NCBI RefSeq assembly: GCF_004000865.1
Contig: NZ_BIMB01000026.1
Location: 32,057 to 96,056 of the forward strand
DNA length: 64,000 nt
Origin: Paenibacillus elgii NBRC 100335
GTDB taxonomy: Bacteria; Bacillota; Bacilli; Paenibacillales; NBRC-103111
Direction: 5' to 3'
The notes beneath the pieces are model-generated. The model was not told the DNA's origin. It saw only the letters and a program-made list of their open reading frames with translations, and ran no database searches. Both the position numbers and the translations under genes were made by a program. Positions 25,645 through 34,838 of this stretch are shown here, piece by piece (position 1 is the first letter of the stretch; the number at the start of each line of letters is the position of its first letter).

Positions 25645-26427
25645 GTGCTGAGGCGCAGATGGAGAAGCAGTCCCTCGGGCAAAAGCAAGCTGAAGCGCAC
25701 GCTGTTGATCGTGCTGGTCGTTCTGCTGCTTCTCTGCATGCAGGCTTATTTGTATGTCGAGCGAAATTTAAAGGAGCCGCTGGTGCATTTGGCCCGGGTG
25801 CGCGTGAAGCAGATCGCGACGGAGGCGATCAATTCGGCGATCGCGGACCGGATGGCGCAGAGCACCAATTTCGAGAAGCTGATCGATTGGCGTACCGACA
25901 ACAGCGGCAAAATTACGGGCTTCATGTTAAATTATGCGGAGCATAGCCGGATTACCGCCGATACGGTCAATATTGTCACCAAGCAGCTCGAAGCCGTAGG
26001 CTCCGTACCGGAGCATATCCCGCTCGGTCAGGCGATGCATTCGCCGCTTCTCGCTTCGTTCGGGCCGAATATTCCGATCCGGCTCGTACCTGCGGGCACG
26101 GCCAAGGTGGAGCTGAACACGCGCTATCAGAGTGCAGGTATCAATATGATTTTGGTGGAGGTATACGTTCATGTGACGGTCGAAATGACGGTCATTATTC
26201 CATTCGATTCCGCGCCCGAAGTGATGGAAACGGAGCTGCCCGTATCCTATTCGCTGGTAGTCGGAGATGTGCCTACCTATTATTTTGACGGCCGGGGCAA
26301 TCCGGTCGGCCAGTCGGGGCCGCTGCCCCCGGGAATCTCGCTCCCGAATGTCAATGTTCCGGCGGCGAAGCCCGACGCTTCGGAGGCGCGAAGCAAGGAG
26401 TCGTCCGTCGAGCCGAAAGCAAAATAA
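25645..26427 (+). CDS. yunB: sporulation protein YunB
   Basis: This 260-residue protein has an N-terminal membrane anchor (RTLLIVLVVLLLLCMQAYLYV, about residues 18-38) and the YunB domain (EAINSAIADRM, YNAEHSR-like NYAEHSRITADTVNIVT, GNPI-like FGPNIPIRLVP, and a C-terminal YYFDGRGNP). In Bacillus the gene is expressed in the mother cell. It starts at a GTG (25645) with AAGGGGGAG upstream. It faces lytH convergently and lies in the same neighbourhood as in Bacillus subtilis (yunB, lytH/yunA, lipA/yutB, yutD), which supports the call. The last 25 residues are polar and unconserved. Confidence 0.92.
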   Translation: MLRRRWRSSPSGKSKLKRTLLIVLVVLLLLCMQAYLYVERNLKEPLVHLARVRVKQIATEAINSAIADRMAQSTNFEKLIDWRTDNSGKITGFMLNYAEHSRITADTVNIVTKQLEAVGSVPEHIPLGQAMHSPLLASFGPNIPIRLVPAGTAKVELNTRYQSAGINMILVEVYVHVTVEMTVIIPFDSAPEVMETELPVSYSLVVGDVPTYYFDGRGNPVGQSGPLPPGISLPNVNVPAAKPDASEARSKESSVEPKAK

Positions 26428-26514
26428 ATCCGGTACGGGATTCACGGAAGCCTCCGCGTTTACGCACCGGATCATTTGCAAATGTATACTTATCTTAGGC
26501 GAAAGGAAGCTCCG

Positions 26515-27591
26515 TCACGGTGTGGTCGTCTTGCGCCGCATGCGCTCTTCCCGCTCCCATTTGCGCAAATGGGGGTACGGATCGAAGGACCATTCCGTCA
26601 GCCCGTTGTCCCGGTACAATCCGTAATGCAGATGGGGCGGAAACTTCCCGGACGTACCGGGCTTCCCATAGCCGGAGCTGCCTACCCAACCGACCACTTG
26701 GCCGGGCTTTACGATACTGCCCTGCTGCACTTCTTTTTTGTTAAAGCCAGACAAATGCGCGTAATAATGATACACGTTGTTTAAATCGCGGATCCCGATG
26801 CGCCAGCCGCCGTACGGATTCCAGCCCATCACTTCGATGACGCCGTACGTAGCGCTGCGCACCGGAACGCCGTAGCCGGCGAAGATGTCGGTTCCTTCGT
26901 GGATGCGGTATCCGCCCCAGCCGCGGCTGGCGCCCCATGTGCTGCGATAGGAATAATCGGCGCTAAGCGGCATAACGAAGCAGTGCTCGTACAGGTCGAG
27001 CGTATCGAAATGGGCGTAGATCCGGGCGAATTGCTGAATCCGTTCGACGCTCCGGGTATTTTGGTAATAATCCCAAAGTCCGATGCGGAGGTCTTCCTCG
27101 GCGCTTCCTTTTTTGAGCATATTGACAGCCATCGAATACAGCCGGTCAAGATCGTTCATCCGGTCTGCCAAGCCATCCCCTGAGCCGTCCCTGCCGATTC
27201 CTCCGAACCATTGAATGCTGTTCGCATTTTTGTCTTCGTGGTCGGGGTTGAGTATGCCACCCCACTGCAGATCGGTAAAATAGATGGCGATTAGTCCGTC
27301 AGGGGCCGGGCGTTTTTTCGCGAGATTGATCGTCCGTTCGTATTGATCGACGGCTGCCAAATAATGCCAGGGAATGCCGGTAATCGCACTGACTTTGTCG
27401 AACAGATCCTTACGCTCGGCGAACACGGCTTTCATTCCATTCACCGCCTTGCTTGCTTTCGGTAATGCAGGAGTTTTGGCTGCGGGAGCGTAGGCGAACC
27501 CCCGGTTTTCCAATCCCCCTGCTGCCGGGCCAACGAGCAGCGCGGCGCACAAAGCCGCTGCGGTTAACAATCGTGCATGGGCTGCCGCCAT
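26515..27591 (-). CDS. lytH: LytH-type M23 peptidoglycan endopeptidase (L-Ala-D-Glu peptidase)
   Basis: This 358-residue protein has an N-terminal signal or anchor (LLTAAALCAALLVGPAAG). A helical LytH-specific region follows (about residues 45-215, with YLAAVDQYERTI and YFTDLQWGG). The C-terminal M23 metallopeptidase has zinc-ligand motifs HEGTD and HLHYG. In Bacillus, LytH trims stem peptides to single L-Ala residues in the spore cortex. ATG 27591 is chosen because AAGGAGG lies upstream, although the 12-nt spacing is slightly long. It sits next to yunB as in Bacillus. Confidence 0.92.
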   Translation of the reverse strand: MAAAHARLLTAAALCAALLVGPAAGGLENRGFAYAPAAKTPALPKASKAVNGMKAVFAERKDLFDKVSAITGIPWHYLAAVDQYERTINLAKKRPAPDGLIAIYFTDLQWGGILNPDHEDKNANSIQWFGGIGRDGSGDGLADRMNDLDRLYSMAVNMLKKGSAEEDLRIGLWDYYQNTRSVERIQQFARIYAHFDTLDLYEHCFVMPLSADYSYRSTWGASRGWGGYRIHEGTDIFAGYGVPVRSATYGVIEVMGWNPYGGWRIGIRDLNNVYHYYAHLSGFNKKEVQQGSIVKPGQVVGWVGSSGYGKPGTSGKFPPHLHYGLYRDNGLTEWSFDPYPHLRKWEREERMRRKTTTP

Positions 27592-27716
27592 ACGATATAG
27601 CTGCCTCCTTCGTTCGGGTATCGATACGCTGGTTTCATTTAACTGTAGCATGTGCGGGCCGCTGCCTTTTTATCCCTTGTCCGGTTTGATATGATGGAGG
27701 CGTGGGGGGATGCCGG

Positions 27717-28193
27717 ATGCCGTTTGATCACCGGGAAGAGCATATAGATGACCGCATGCTCATTTTGCAGGCCAATATCGACGACATGAATCCGGAATAT
27801 TGTTCGTACGTGACCGACCTGCTGCTGGAGCAGGGGGCCAACGACGTATACTGGATTCCGATTATTATGAAAAAAGGGCGCCCCGGCGTCATGCTGAACG
27901 TACTGACCGACGATGAGGGCGTGAAGCGAATGGAGGAAGTCATTTTCCGGGAAACGACGACGCTTGGCTTGCGTTATTTGCGGGCCTCTTGCCATCGTCT
28001 GGGAAGAGAGTTTCACAGGGTTGATACGCCCTGGGGGCCCATTCAGGTAAAAGCGGGGTTCCATCAGGGTGAGCTCGTCCAGTTCGCCCCGGAGTTTAAG
28101 GAATGCGAGCAGGCGGCCAAAACGTACGGCGTGCCGCTCAAGCAAGTGTACGACGAGGTGCGGCGGCGGTTTATGGAGCGCAGCCGCGCTTAA
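27717..28193 (+). CDS. larC2: LarC C-terminal half (LarC2), separate gene on the opposite strand to LarC1
   Basis: This 158-residue protein corresponds to the C-terminal domain of the nickel-inserting CTP-dependent chelatase LarC. LQANIDDMNPEYCSYVTD, DVYWIPIIMKKGRPGVMLNVL and RETTTLGLRYL are the family signatures. In a normal LarC this domain follows the N-terminal domain in one chain or via a frameshift. Here the N-terminal half is the convergent gene at 28329-29405. The start is ATG 27717 with a GGGGGG site, and a GTG at 27702 is possible. It would need to assemble in trans with LarC1 to install nickel in the pincer cofactor used by lactate-racemase-type enzymes. Confidence 0.85.
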   Translation: MPFDHREEHIDDRMLILQANIDDMNPEYCSYVTDLLLEQGANDVYWIPIIMKKGRPGVMLNVLTDDEGVKRMEEVIFRETTTLGLRYLRASCHRLGREFHRVDTPWGPIQVKAGFHQGELVQFAPEFKECEQAAKTYGVPLKQVYDEVRRRFMERSRA

Positions 28194-28285
28194 ACGGGCA
28201 AACGGACGGTTCTTCCGAAGCAGACCTTGCGTTTCTGCCGGCGGAAGCCGTCCGTTGGCCGTTCGATCGTAGTAAAGCAGAGAAC

Positions 28286-28320
28286 GAAAAAGCGGCCTTT
28301 TCCCGGAGGAAAAGGCCGCT
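28286..28320 (-). terminator. terminator hairpin between the convergent larC halves
   Basis: AGCGGCCTTTTCC (28291-28303) pairs with GGAAAAGGCCGCT (about 28307-28320). The plus-strand AAAAA at 28286-28290 gives a T-run on the minus strand, so it best terminates larBC1. The plus-strand side ends in a weaker CGGTTT. Confidence 0.75.
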
Positions 28321-28328
28321 CGGTTTAC

Positions 28329-29405
28329 CTATTGCCGTATGCAAGTATCATCCGGACCGTCATTGTCATGCTTGTGGTGTACGTGAGGGTGCTCCTCATC
28401 GTGTGAATGCTCGTCATGGCTATGTTTTTCGTGCCCATGCTCATGGCCGTGCTCGTGCGAATGCCCGCGATGATGGTGCCCGTGCTCATGCTCGTGCTCG
28501 TGCGAGTGCTCGTGATGATGGTGCTCATGGCCGTGCTCGTGCGAGTGTTCGTGATGATGGTGCCCATGGCCGTGCTCATGCGAGTGCTCGTGATGATGGT
28601 GCTCTGGCTGATGATGTCCGTGAACGTGTTCGTGTGAAAACTCTTCATGGTGCACCTGCCACTTGCTCAAATAGGGATCGGCCTGACCGACGACGACGCG
28701 CAGCACGTTAGGCTGGTTCGGCAAATCGCGTGTTCCGGCCCCGTAGCCGATCGACTCCACGATCATCGGCGGAAGACCCTTGGCGAATTCGTCGACGAGT
28801 CCGGAGACGATGCCTGCGCCTGTCGGTGTTGTCATCTCCAGCGAGTACGAGGTCGGCGCGATGGGCAGCCCTTTCATCATTTCCAGCGTAGCCGGGGCCG
28901 GCACCGGATAAATGCCATGATCGCAATGCACCGTGCCGGAGCCGAGAGGTACGGCGGAGGACAAAATTTTCTCGATTTCCAGCGAATCGATGGCCAACGC
29001 TACCCCGATCACATCGACGATCGAATCGATCGCGCCGACTTCGTGAAAATGAACGCGCTCGATCGGGATGTTATGTATTTTCGCTTCCGCTACCCCGATC
29101 TTCTCGAAAATCGCGAGGCTCAGCTTGACGACGCGCTCGTTGAAGCCGGCACGATGAATCAGCTCCACGATTTCCGAGTAATGGCGATGGTGCGCCGGCG
29201 GCGTATGCGGATCAAGGACGACATCGAGCTTGAGCGCGGATATGCCGCGCTTGTTCACGCGTCTCCATTCCAGCGTGAACGGCTCGATCTGAATTTTGCG
29301 AAGCTCTTCTTCGATATAGTGACGGTCCGCGCCGGCGTCGACAAGCGCGCCGAGCGTCATATCGCCGCTGATTCCAGAGAAGCAGTCCAAATACAAGATT
29401 TTCAC
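28329..29405 (-). CDS. larC1: LarC N-terminal half (LarC1) with His-rich tail
   Basis: This 358-residue protein matches the N-terminal domain of Lar[23 protein letters not shown] at the start, [17 protein letters not shown] (CTP/metal site region), [15 protein letters not shown] and [10 protein letters not shown]. From about residue 255 it becomes a His/Glu/Asp/Gly tail of about 100 residues built on a 13-residue repeat ([13 protein letters not shown]). The tail is suited to nickel storage or delivery. The gene starts with GTG 29405, overlapping larB by 4 nt (GTGA), with GAGGGATG as ribosome-binding site. The expected C-terminal domain is missing and is encoded by the convergent gene at 27717. 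Confidence 0.88.
   Translation of the reverse strand: MKILYLDCFSGISGDMTLGALVDAGADRHYIEEELRKIQIEPFTLEWRRVNKRGISALKLDVVLDPHTPPAHHRHYSEIVELIHRAGFNERVVKLSLAIFEKIGVAEAKIHNIPIERVHFHEVGAIDSIVDVIGVALAIDSLEIEKILSSAVPLGSGTVHCDHGIYPVPAPATLEMMKGLPIAPTSYSLEMTTPTGAGIVSGLVDEFAKGLPPMIVESIGYGAGTRDLPNQPNVLRVVVGQADPYLSKWQVHHEEFSHEHVHGHHQPEHHHHEHSHEHGHGHHHHEHSHEHGHEHHHHEHSHEHEHEHGHHHRGHSHEHGHEHGHEKHSHDEHSHDEEHPHVHHKHDNDGPDDTCIRQ
28405..28640 (-). repeat. 39-bp tandem repeats encoding the LarC1 His tail
   Basis: Successive 39-nt units beginning GTGATGATGGTGC (plus strand) differ at a few positions and translate on the minus strand to [13 protein letters not shown]. Repeat-number variation between strains would be expected here. 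Confidence 0.75.
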
Positions 29406-30328
29406 GTTTCATCCCTCTTTGTCCCGTTTTGATGGATTAATGCAGCGTTATAGCCGGCGCCGAACCCGTTGTCGATGTTGACGACGGAAATGCCGGGCGC
29501 ACAGGCGTTGAGCATGGATAGCAGCGCGGCGACGCCTTGAAAGCTGGCTCCGTAGCCGACGCTCGTCGGCACCGCAATGACCGGCACGGCCACCAGGCCG
29601 CCCAAGACGCTGGCGAGCGCCCCTTCCATCCCGGCGACGACCACGACTGCGCTCGCTCCGCGGATGACCGGCAGCCGGCGGAACAGCCGGTGAATACCGG
29701 CCACGCCGACGTCGTAGACGCGCTCCACGCGGGAGCCCAGGCACTCGGCCGTCACGGCGGCTTCCTCCGCCACAGGCACGTCCGACGTGCCTGCGCAGAC
29801 GACGGCGATGTAGCTGCCGCCGTCCGGCACGGCTTCGCCGCTCCGCAGCCAAGTCAGCGCCCGCGCCTCGGGGTGATGCTTCACCCCCGGGATGCGCTGC
29901 ATGACATAGGCGGCTTTATCCGCGTCGACGCGCGTCGCCAGCACGCGGTCCGTATGGGCGGCCAGCCGCTCGAAGATCGCGGCGATTTGCTCCGCCGATT
30001 TGCTTTCCCCGTAGATGACCTCGGGGAAGCCGGTCCGCGCCGGACGGCTCAGATCGAGCTGCGCATAGCCTAGGCTGTCGTCGACGGCGTCCTCCGAAAG
30101 CGATAGGAAGGACGCCTTGCGGCGCATCGGCGTTTCCCCGGAGGCGTCTATTATCGTTTTATCGATTGCCGGCTGCTCCGGCGTTTTAACGGCCTGAACG
30201 GCCGTTTCCGGGCGGCCGGCCGGGGCGGTATGCGCCCCGGACAGCCCTTCCTCCAGCAGTCGTTTGGCTTCGGCGATGTCCAGATCACCGGATTGTACCA
30301 GCTTAAGTATGTTGTCGATGTTCATCAT
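29402..30328 (-). CDS. larB: LarB, nicotinate-nucleotide carboxylase/hydrolase for the nickel-pincer cofactor
   Basis: This roughly 308-residue protein carboxylates the pyridinium ring of nicotinate adenine dinucleotide in nickel-pincer cofactor synthesis. The core (about residues 100-300) is AIR-carboxylase-like: [78 protein letters not shown] and [39 protein letters not shown]. The likely start is one of two ATGs at 30328/30325 following GGGAGG at a longish 14 nt. It is translationally coupled to larC1. No larA or larE lies in the window, so the enzyme served is unknown. Confidence 0.9.
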   Translation of the reverse strand: MMNIDNILKLVQSGDLDIAEAKRLLEEGLSGAHTAPAGRPETAVQAVKTPEQPAIDKTIIDASGETPMRRKASFLSLSEDAVDDSLGYAQLDLSRPARTGFPEVIYGESKSAEQIAAIFERLAAHTDRVLATRVDADKAAYVMQRIPGVKHHPEARALTWLRSGEAVPDGGSYIAVVCAGTSDVPVAEEAAVTAECLGSRVERVYDVGVAGIHRLFRRLPVIRGASAVVVVAGMEGALASVLGGLVAVPVIAVPTSVGYGASFQGVAALLSMLNACAPGISVVNIDNGFGAGYNAALIHQNGTKRDET

Positions 30329-30424
30329 CGTAAATGTTCGAACCTCCCGCTCCCAAACCCTTTCCTCAGTGTACCATATTTCAACTCCCAAAGTAATTTC
30401 GAAAGTGGATTGTTGGCCTATTCG

Positions 30425-30433
30425 TGATATAAT
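30425..30433 (+). promoter_or_regulatory. extended -10 promoter of lipA
   Basis: TG-A-TATAAT (30425-30433) is a good extended -10 element. It lies about 50 nt upstream of the lipA ATG in the divergent larB/lipA gap. Confidence 0.6.
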
Positions 30434-30485
30434 AGCTTCAAATCCAAGCACAAGAAAAAGCTTGCTGCGGAACAGGAGTGCATCC

Positions 30486-31361
30486 ATGGCGACTCATCAA
30501 ATAGAACGCAAGCCCGAATGGCTGAAAATCAAGCTGACGACGGGAGACAATTACAAAGAGCTGAAAAACATGATGCGCGGCAAAACGCTGCACACCGTAT
30601 GCGAGGAAGCAAAGTGCCCGAACATCCATGAGTGCTGGGCGGCCCGGACCGCCACCTTTATGATTCTGGGCGACATCTGTACGCGGGCGTGCCGATTCTG
30701 CGCCGTCAATACCGGGATGCCGACGGAGCTGGATCTGCAGGAGCCGGAGCGCGTCGCAGAGGCGTCGGAGCAGATGGGTCTGCGCCATGTCGTCGTGACA
30801 TCCGTTGCGCGTGACGACCTGAAGGACGGCGGGGCTTCGGTGTTCGCCGCAACGATCCGGGCGATCCGGGGGCGTCTGCCGCTGGCCGGGGTCGAAGTGC
30901 TCATTCCCGATTTTCAGGGGGACGAGGAGGCGCTTCGCACCGTGCTGGAAGCGAAGCCCGATATTTTGAACCACAACGTGGAGACGGTGGAGCGGCTGTC
31001 CGACAAGGTGCGGGCCAAGGCCAAATACCGCCGTTCGTTGGAGCTGCTTGAGCGCTCCAAGCGGATTGCCCCTTCGATCCCGACGAAATCGAGCATCATG
31101 CTCGGCGTCGGAGAGACATGGGACGAAATTTTACAGACGATGGACGACTTGCGCGCCGTCGATTGCTCCATTATGACGATCGGCCAATACTTGCAGCCTT
31201 CGCTCAAGCATTTGCCGGTATCCAAGTACTACACGCCGGAGCAATTCGCAGAGCTGAAGCAGGAGGGCTTGAAACGCGGGTTCAGCCACGTGGAGTCCGG
31301 TCCGCTCGTTCGCAGCTCGTATCATGCGCATGAACAGGTCCAATCGGCGAAGCAGTCGTAA
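30486..31361 (+). CDS. lipA: lipoyl synthase (radical SAM)
   Basis: This 291-residue enzyme inserts two sulfurs into octanoylated carrier domains to make lipoate. Auxiliary cluster cysteines lie in [12 protein letters not shown] (CX4CX5C), and the radical-SAM cluster in CTRACRFC (CX3CX2C). The C-terminal RSSY motif supplies the Ser ligand of the auxiliary cluster. AGGAG precedes ATG 30486; the longer frame from 30264 is not used. It is followed 18 nt later by yutD, as in Bacillus. Confidence 0.97.
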   Translation: MATHQIERKPEWLKIKLTTGDNYKELKNMMRGKTLHTVCEEAKCPNIHECWAARTATFMILGDICTRACRFCAVNTGMPTELDLQEPERVAEASEQMGLRHVVVTSVARDDLKDGGASVFAATIRAIRGRLPLAGVEVLIPDFQGDEEALRTVLEAKPDILNHNVETVERLSDKVRAKAKYRRSLELLERSKRIAPSIPTKSSIMLGVGETWDEILQTMDDLRAVDCSIMTIGQYLQPSLKHLPVSKYYTPEQFAELKQEGLKRGFSHVESGPLVRSSYHAHEQVQSAKQS

Positions 31362-31379
31362 AACTGGGGAGGTGAAACG

Positions 31380-32066
31380 GTGATTCATATTGCGGGCAAA
31401 ACGTACGAAGTAGTCGTTGACCATAAGAACGGCTGGCGTTTCGAGGCGTTCCGCGACCGGTACAGCGAGGTGCTGGAGCGGTACGATTATATTGTAGGCG
31501 ACTGGGGCTACAGCCAGCTCCGGCTGCGCGGATTTTTTAAGGACAACCATCCGAAAGCGACGAAGGACAGCATGATCTCCACGCTTCAGGATTATTTGAA
31601 CGAATACTGCAATTTTGGCTGCGCCTATTTCATCATTGAGAAGGTGCCGAACAAGAGCGGAGTGGAACCGACCGGGTCGCCGGGGGACTTCTATGAGGAT
31701 AGTCCGGCAGCCGAGGCAGGCGCAGGGACGGAACAAGGCGCGCAGCCCGCTGTAACGGCTGAAGCCTCCGTACACCGGCATGAGGACACGGCCGCTGCTG
31801 CGGCCCCTCGCACGCCACAGCATCAACGGTACAACCCGTCCGGCAAGACGTATGGCTCCCGCCACGGGCAAGGCCAGCAATCCGGCGGCCAAAACCAGTC
31901 CAAATCGCAGCACGGTTCTGGGCGGCAGGGCGAGGGAAGATCCGGGGGCCGGCATCAAGGCCAGGGCCAGAACAGGCAGCAGGGGCACACATCCAAGCCG
32001 AAAGGCGGACAGCCCTCCCAAAATCCGCCGAAGCCCAAGACGGAATCGTCCCGCGTGGAGGCGTAA
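31380..32066 (+). CDS. yutD: YutD family protein with low-complexity C-terminal tail
   Basis: The N-terminal 95 residues match the YutD family (YEVVVDHKNGWRFEAFRDRYSEVLERYDYIVGDWGYSQLRLRGFF region, then FGCAYFIIEKVP). The family is small, cytosolic and of unknown function. The remaining 130 residues are a Gln/Gly/Ser/Pro-rich disordered tail with GQGQ and KSQHG motifs, well beyond the roughly 100-residue Bacillus protein. The start is GTG 31380 with GGGGAGGTG upstream. It is co-transcribed with lipA, and a terminator follows. Confidence 0.85.
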   Translation: MIHIAGKTYEVVVDHKNGWRFEAFRDRYSEVLERYDYIVGDWGYSQLRLRGFFKDNHPKATKDSMISTLQDYLNEYCNFGCAYFIIEKVPNKSGVEPTGSPGDFYEDSPAAEAGAGTEQGAQPAVTAEASVHRHEDTAAAAAPRTPQHQRYNPSGKTYGSRHGQGQQSGGQNQSKSQHGSGRQGEGRSGGRHQGQGQNRQQGHTSKPKGGQPSQNPPKPKTESSRVEA

Positions 32067-32074
32067 CGACAAAG

Positions 32075-32136
32075 AAAGACCCGATGCTCCGGCTCCCTGC
32101 GAACGTGCGGGGAGGACGGGGCAGCGGGTCTTTTTG
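32075..32136 (+). terminator. intrinsic terminator after yutD
   Basis: AAAGACCCG (32075-32083) pairs with CGGGTCTTT (32125-32133), with an inner GC-rich pairing, and is followed by TTTTT. Confidence 0.8.
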
Positions 32137-32157
32137 CGTCAGCCTATTGCAGCGTAA

Positions 32158-32970
32158 TCAGACCATGTCATAGCCGATGAAAGCTTCGCGTACGCGGCTC
32201 CAGAACGGAAACGGGCGGAAGCGGGCGAATTTGACCTTTTTGCCGGCGGCGACCAGACTGCGGATAGAAATGATATCGTTGCGCTGCATGTACAAGTGAT
32301 CGAGCGATAGCAAAATATTTTGGTTCGCGCGCGGGTAGATGTCGCAGTGGTGGTGCTTCGGCAGCAAGATCGGCGAACCGAGCGTACGGAATACGCGGTT
32401 GTTGATCGATGCGATCTCTGCAATCTGAATGGCGTCGAGCGACGGGTGCACGATGGCGCCGCCCAAGCTTTTGTTGTAGGCGGTGCTTCCCGACGGTGTG
32501 GAGATACAGATGCCGTCGCCGCGGAACGTCTCGAGCAGCTCGTCGTTAATATGCAACTGGGCAACCAGCGTGGCGTCGACGCCTTTCAGCGTAAATTCGT
32601 TCAGCGCAAGCTCCGTTTCGATTCCTTGGGGAGTCGTGATCTGGATCTCGACCAAAGGATATTTGACGGCGCGCAGGTCGTTTTGGTTGGCGCTCTCGCC
32701 CATCAGTTGGGCAAGCAGCTCGACTTCATCCGGCTTCCAGTCGGCATAAAAACCGAGTCTTCCGGTGTGAATACCGGTAAATGCAATGTGATCGAGCTGG
32801 TCCTTATATTGATGAAACGCATGAAGCAGCGTCCCGTCGCCGCCAATGGACAGTACGATATCGGGGGACGCCTCTTCGTGAATGAGCCCGTACTGACGGA
32901 TCAATTCGTGAAACCTGTGCATCAATTGAATGGAGATGTCATCGCCGCGGTGTATCACATTGTATTTCAA
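32158..32970 (-). CDS. nadK: NAD kinase
   Basis: This 270-residue ATP/polyphosphate NAD kinase makes NADP. The GGDGTLL motif (LSIGGDGTLLHAFH, about residues 43-56), the NE motif (LALNEFTLK) and the Gly-rich ICISTPSGSTAYNKSLGGAIVHP are all present. The start is a TTG at 32970 with AGGAGG 8 nt upstream. It lies downstream of the PilZ gene on the minus strand and converges with yutD. Confidence 0.96.
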   Translation of the reverse strand: MKYNVIHRGDDISIQLMHRFHELIRQYGLIHEEASPDIVLSIGGDGTLLHAFHQYKDQLDHIAFTGIHTGRLGFYADWKPDEVELLAQLMGESANQNDLRAVKYPLVEIQITTPQGIETELALNEFTLKGVDATLVAQLHINDELLETFRGDGICISTPSGSTAYNKSLGGAIVHPSLDAIQIAEIASINNRVFRTLGSPILLPKHHHCDIYPRANQNILLSLDHLYMQRNDIISIRSLVAAGKKVKFARFRPFPFWSRVREAFIGYDMV

Positions 32971-33001
32971 CCGGTTATCCTCCTATAACTATCCGCTTTC
33001 G

Positions 33002-33685
33002 TCAGCTGTCGGCTCCCGAAGCGGAGCAATACTCCTCCATAAGCGCGGCAGTGCTGTCCGGAACACGATGGAACCGTACGGCTACCCGGTAAGCATCGCT
33101 GCTGAAATGGGCCACGCGCACGATTTCCCCATAGACCGTAATCTTCTGGGCAATGCCGGGAAGAACAAAAGATAATTCCAATTCGAGCGGGCAAAACACG
33201 CGGGTCGACGTCATAAACGCCATTCCTCCGCTGGACAAATCCAGGATTTGTCCCGTAAACGCCACGTTCTGATGCGATATTTGCTCCCGTACCCCGACGA
33301 TCCGGGAAGTAACCGGCGTGCGGGTAGGCAGGGCAATACGCGGATAGCGCCTTTTTTGCGACTGCTTCAGCTCCAGCGGCGCGGTTAAGGTCAACGTGCA
33401 CACATTGCGCTTCGTTTCCAAATGCAGCAGATCAACCAAAGCATAATACAGAATGCCCTGCTCGCGGAAAGAAAATTCAATAAAGCATACATGATGCAGC
33501 TTCTCCAGCGGATGGATCGACGCGGCGTCGAGCGTGACCGTCAGTTCCTCCGCTGAACCCTTGAGAAGCGTAAAATTGTCCTCGTAGCAAAAGGGCGAGC
33601 CCTCTTTGGTTTCGCCTACCACGATGAGACTGCAGCTTCTCGGGAAAACAACCGTTTCGTTTGCCAAGGCCAAGGTCCAGTTCAT
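33002..33685 (-). CDS. PilZ domain protein, probable c-di-GMP receptor (YpfB/DgrA-like)
   Basis: This 227-residue protein has an N-terminal YcgR-like beta domain (about residues 1-105) and a C-terminal PilZ domain. The c-di-GMP-binding motifs are QKRRYPR (RxxxR, about residues 109-115) and DLSSGGMAF (D/NxSxxG, about 150-158). Such proteins brake flagellar motility when c-di-GMP is high. The diguanylate cyclase at 42792-43880 could feed it. It is followed by nadK 31 nt downstream. Confidence 0.88.
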   Translation of the reverse strand: MNWTLALANETVVFPRSCSLIVVGETKEGSPFCYEDNFTLLKGSAEELTVTLDAASIHPLEKLHHVCFIEFSFREQGILYYALVDLLHLETKRNVCTLTLTAPLELKQSQKRRYPRIALPTRTPVTSRIVGVREQISHQNVAFTGQILDLSSGGMAFMTSTRVFCPLELELSFVLPGIAQKITVYGEIVRVAHFSSDAYRVAVRFHRVPDSTAALMEEYCSASGADS

Positions 33686-33804
33686 CAGTTATCACCACAC
33701 GGTATGATTTTCTGAAACTTTCATTACCGTTTACATCCATAATAATCAATAATGTAAAATAACACAATGCCGGAAGCGAAGAGTTCGAGTTCGCGCGCAC
33801 GAGA

Positions 33805-33816
33805 TGATATTTATCA
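33805..33816. promoter_or_regulatory. small dyad upstream of the ABC/two-component operon
   Basis: TGATATTTATCA (5-2-5 palindrome), with a GATGATA repeat 17 nt further on, lies about 100 nt before the operon start. It could be the response-regulator site, but there is no second copy to compare. Confidence 0.25.
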
Positions 33817-33911
33817 CCCGAAAGAGATGATACGAATAACTACAGCGCCAAACCGCGGCATTATATGATTCAAACAAGAAAGTTAACCCGAACAGCAAAG
33901 GTGATGAAATC

Positions 33912-34808
33912 ATGAAGCACGCGATCGAACTTGAACATGTAACCAAGCAATACCGCGAGAAAAAAGCCGTGGACGACATGACGCTGCATATTGAGCAAGG
34001 TAGCATCGTGGCGCTGCTTGGCCCCAACGGCGCAGGCAAATCGACGACCGTTAACATGGTATTGGGGCTGACTTCCCCCACGGCAGGCACCGTGCGGTTG
34101 ATGGGCGGCAGTCCGCGGGATCGGGCCGTTCGCAACCGGATCGGCGCGATGCTGCAGGAGGTAAGCGTGATCGACAGCCTGAAGGTGGAGGAGACGATCA
34201 ATCTGTTCCGCAGTTACTATACAAACCCGTTATCGATCGGAGAGCTGCTGCGAATTTCCGGGCTCGAAGACGAACGGGGCAAGTACGCCACCTCGCTGTC
34301 TGGGGGACAGATGCGTCGTCTGGGCTTCGCATTGGCGATGGCTGGCGACCCGGAATTGATATTTCTGGACGAACCGACGGTGGGGATGGACGTGACGTCG
34401 CGGCAGCTGTTTTGGCGGACGATCCGCTCCTTTGCCGGCAGCGGACGGACGATTATTTTGACGACCCACTATTTGGAGGAAGCCGACAGCATCGCCGACC
34501 GGGTCGTCGTCGTCAACCAGGGCAAAATCATCGCCGACGGAACGTTGGACGAGATTAAGGAAAGCGCCGGCAACCGGCACGTGTCTTTCACTGCCGGATC
34601 GAATGTGAAGACCCACCAGCTGCTGGACCTGCCCGGCGTGGCCGACGTGCAGTGGGCCGGCCATCGCGTGAAGGTGTACGGCAGTGATACGGACGGCCTG
34701 CTCTACGCGCTGATCCGCAGCGATCTGGACATTCACGATATCGAGACACACAAAGGCGGGCTGGAAGATGCTTTCCAATCGCTGGTCGGCTCGCCGGAAG
34801 CGGTCTAA
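33912..34808 (+). CDS. ABC transporter ATP-binding protein, YvfR-like
   Basis: This 298-residue ATPase has Walker A GPNGAGKST, Q-loop MLQEVSV, signature LSGGQMRRLG, Walker B LIFLDEPTVGMD and the H-loop TTHYLEE. The C-terminal 70 residues form the accessory domain seen in DrrA/CcmA-type exporters. With the following permease, sensor kinase and response regulator it reproduces the Bacillus yvfR-yvfS-yvfT-yvfU order. The substrate is unknown; antimicrobial or lipid export is typical. AAAGGTG precedes ATG 33912. Confidence 0.92.
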   Translation: MKHAIELEHVTKQYREKKAVDDMTLHIEQGSIVALLGPNGAGKSTTVNMVLGLTSPTAGTVRLMGGSPRDRAVRNRIGAMLQEVSVIDSLKVEETINLFRSYYTNPLSIGELLRISGLEDERGKYATSLSGGQMRRLGFALAMAGDPELIFLDEPTVGMDVTSRQLFWRTIRSFAGSGRTIILTTHYLEEADSIADRVVVVNQGKIIADGTLDEIKESAGNRHVSFTAGSNVKTHQLLDLPGVADVQWAGHRVKVYGSDTDGLLYALIRSDLDIHDIETHKGGLEDAFQSLVGSPEAV

Positions 34809-34838
34809 CCCACTCGAAAGCACAGGAGGATGACGAAA

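Noticed and set aside
28405..28640. Regularly spaced repeats considered as a CRISPR array
   Set aside because: Units are contiguous 39-bp coding repeats of a His-rich tail with no unique spacers, and no cas genes are present.
28103..28711. 202-residue Arg/His/Ala-rich open frame on the plus strand
   Set aside because: It is the antisense reading of the LarC1 His-rich repeats, starts inside larC2 and has no ribosome-binding site.
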